From Candidatus Scybalomonas excrementavium (GTDB taxonomy: Bacteria; Bacillota; Clostridia; Lachnospirales; Lachnospiraceae), in assembly GCA_017694765.1 (NCBI GenBank), contig JADIML010000096.1, positions 1 to 14,827 on the forward strand: 14,827 bases of DNA. The letters are read 5' to 3'. The notes under the pieces are model-generated. The model did not search any database. It saw nothing but the letters and a program-made list of their open reading frames with translations, and had not been told where the DNA came from. Of the stretch, positions 13,696 through 14,827 are shown in pieces. Both the position numbers and the translations under genes were made by a program. Positions within the stretch are counted from its first letter, which is position 1, and the number at the start of each line of letters is the position of its first letter.

Positions 13696-14547
13696 ATGGA
13701 AAGAAAAGTGATTCAAAAGGTAAAAGGATATTTGACAAAAGACGGAGCGGGAGTAAATCTTGTTCGTGTGTTAGGAACTGGAACAATAGAACAGTATGAT
13801 CCAATTCTTATGTTAGATTCCTTTGATAGTAAAAATCCAGATGAATATACAGCTGGGTTCCCAATGCATCCTCATCGTGGGATTGAAACAATTAGTTATG
13901 TTTCTTCTGGGAAAATGATGCATAGAGATAGTATCGGTCATTCTGATACTATTGAAGATGGAGAAGTACAGTGGATGACGGCTGGTTCAGGGATTTTACA
14001 TGAAGAGTTGCTTCCAGCTTCCGAGCGATTACTTGGAGTACAGCTTTGGCTCAATCTTCCAGCAAAAGATAAAATGGTAGCTCCACAGTATCACAGTATC
14101 AAAAAGAAAGACATTGAGGAGATTCCATTTGACGGAGGATTTCTTCGTCTGTTGGCAGGAACATATAAAAATAAATCTGGTTTTTCAAGTCAGTATTTAC
14201 CAATGGATTATTATGATGTTCACCTTAATAGCAACAGTGAAATTGAAATCGATGTGGAAGAAAACCGTTCTATTTTATTGTTCACATTAGTTGGGAAAGT
14301 TAAGGTTGGGGATACACTTATCGAAGAAAAAACAGCAGCAAAATTATCCAATGGAGATAAGGTCGTGATCCAAAGTTTAGAAGAAGGTGCGCAGGTATTA
14401 TTTATTAGCAGTGTACCCCTTAATGAACCAGTAGCTTGGGGCGGTCCAATCGTTATGAATACACAAGAGGAATTACATCAGGCTTTTGATGAATTAAGAA
14501 ATGGGACATTTATTCGGGAGAAAGACTATGAAAAAATGGAGTTATAG
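13696..14547 (+). CDS. Pirin family protein (bicupin)
   Basis: Cytoplasmic metal-binding bicupin. Some bacterial pirins open the flavonol quercetin as a dioxygenase, while others act as protein partners; the role here is unknown. The N-terminal cupin keeps all four metal ligands: H58 and H60 in PMHPHRG, H102 and E104 in ILHEE, matching the Fe-binding residues of human pirin and E. coli YhhW. Other family marks are GIETISYVSSGKMMHRDSIGH (62-82) and WMTAGSGI (93-100). The C-terminal half (about 150-283) ends with NEPVAWGGPIVMNTQEE, the usual pirin_C signature. Length 283 is standard. GGAGAG near the end of the MarR gene serves as ribosome site, so the two genes are co-transcribed. Pairing with MarR suggests induction by an aromatic, quinone or redox signal. 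Confidence 0.95.
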   Translation: MERKVIQKVKGYLTKDGAGVNLVRVLGTGTIEQYDPILMLDSFDSKNPDEYTAGFPMHPHRGIETISYVSSGKMMHRDSIGHSDTIEDGEVQWMTAGSGILHEELLPASERLLGVQLWLNLPAKDKMVAPQYHSIKKKDIEEIPFDGGFLRLLAGTYKNKSGFSSQYLPMDYYDVHLNSNSEIEIDVEENRSILLFTLVGKVKVGDTLIEEKTAAKLSNGDKVVIQSLEEGAQVLFISSVPLNEPVAWGGPIVMNTQEELHQAFDELRNGTFIREKDYEKMEL

Positions 14548-14631
14548 AGTAAACGTTAAATTGACAGAATCCATTGATTTTTTGGATTACTTTGTATATA
14601 CGAAACACTAAAAATGCGGATAATGGATAGT

Positions 14632-14657
14632 AAGCCTAGTAGGATTACTAGGCTTTT
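14632..14657 (+). terminator. Terminator after the pirin gene
   Basis: A perfect 10-bp stem (AAGCCTAGTA with TACTAGGCTT, 14632-14641 and 14646-14655) with a four-base GGAT loop, ending in four T. It closes the marR-pirin operon and shares its stem core with the terminator that precedes the operon. Confidence 0.85.
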
Positions 14658-14690
14658 ATCATAAGGAAAATAAGAAAGGACAAACTCAGA

Positions 14691-14827
14691 ATGAAAAATA
14701 AAATTTGGAAAATAGGACTTTCAGTAATAGTAGTATGTATCTTTTTCCTATTATTTTGGAAAAATGGAGAAGAGGCAGAGAAAACAGTAGGAAAATGGAA
14801 TGAATCCCATACGATTTATACAAATGG
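14691..14827 (+). CDS. Membrane-anchored protein, N-terminal part (cut by window edge)
   Basis: An ATG at 14691 opens a frame of 45 codons that is still open at the right edge. AGAAAGGA lies 10 bases upstream. Residues 1-6 are basic (MKNKIWK), about 7-23 are strongly hydrophobic (IGLSVIVVCIFFLLFW), and then KNGEEAEKTVGKW begins a charged, probably extracytoplasmic region. This is a signal anchor or uncleaved signal peptide. C16 is inside the hydrophobic run but lacks a good lipobox. Too little is present to assign a family. It follows the pirin terminator, so it probably belongs to the next transcription unit. Confidence 0.7.
   Translation, partial: MKNKIWKIGLSVIVVCIFFLLFWKNGEEAEKTVGKWNESHTIYTN

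Overview
The window is AT-rich DNA with strong AGGAGG-type ribosome binding sites, one TTG start, short intergenic gaps and many hairpin terminators. Together with the gene types this suggests a low-GC Gram-positive, plant-fibre-degrading clostridium, probably Lachnospiraceae-like. The taxon is inferred from style and content; no rRNA or other marker gene is present.

Positions 1-9640, plus the lichenase at 9642-10376, form a beta-glucan utilisation locus. Two GH94 phosphorylase genes lie on the minus strand: a cellobiose-phosphorylase-like gene cut by the left edge, and upstream of it an 899-residue gene of the laminaribiose-phosphorylase size class. Diverging from them on the plus strand are a sugar-binding lipoprotein and two ABC permeases, followed by a GH3 beta-glucosidase with swapped domain order. 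The 235-bp divergent intergenic region holds outward-facing promoters and a perfect 22-bp inverted repeat. Convergent to GH3 is a secreted GH16 lichenase. The inferred pathway has four steps: the lichenase cuts mixed-linkage beta-1,3-1,4-glucan outside the cell; the lipoprotein and permeases import the oligosaccharides, using an ATPase encoded elsewhere; GH3 trims them; and the two GH94 enzymes phosphorolyse the beta-1,4 and possibly beta-1,3 disaccharides to glucose 1-phosphate and glucose.

Positions 10377-13088 are looser. An AT-rich 354-bp spacer is followed by an unrecognised 163-residue protein, a LacA/Maa-type sugar O-acetyltransferase and an unrecognised 296-residue protein with one CxxC pair.

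Positions 13209-14656 are a compact two-gene unit: a MarR-family repressor and a pirin. It has a near-consensus promoter overlapped by an inverted repeat that resembles the MhqR box, and it ends in a terminator. A membrane-anchored protein begins at 14691 and runs off the right edge.

No tRNA, rRNA, CRISPR array, insertion sequence or phage gene was seen. The most interesting points are the pairing of two GH94 enzymes with a lichenase, the long palindrome between the divergent promoters, and the MarR-pirin operator.
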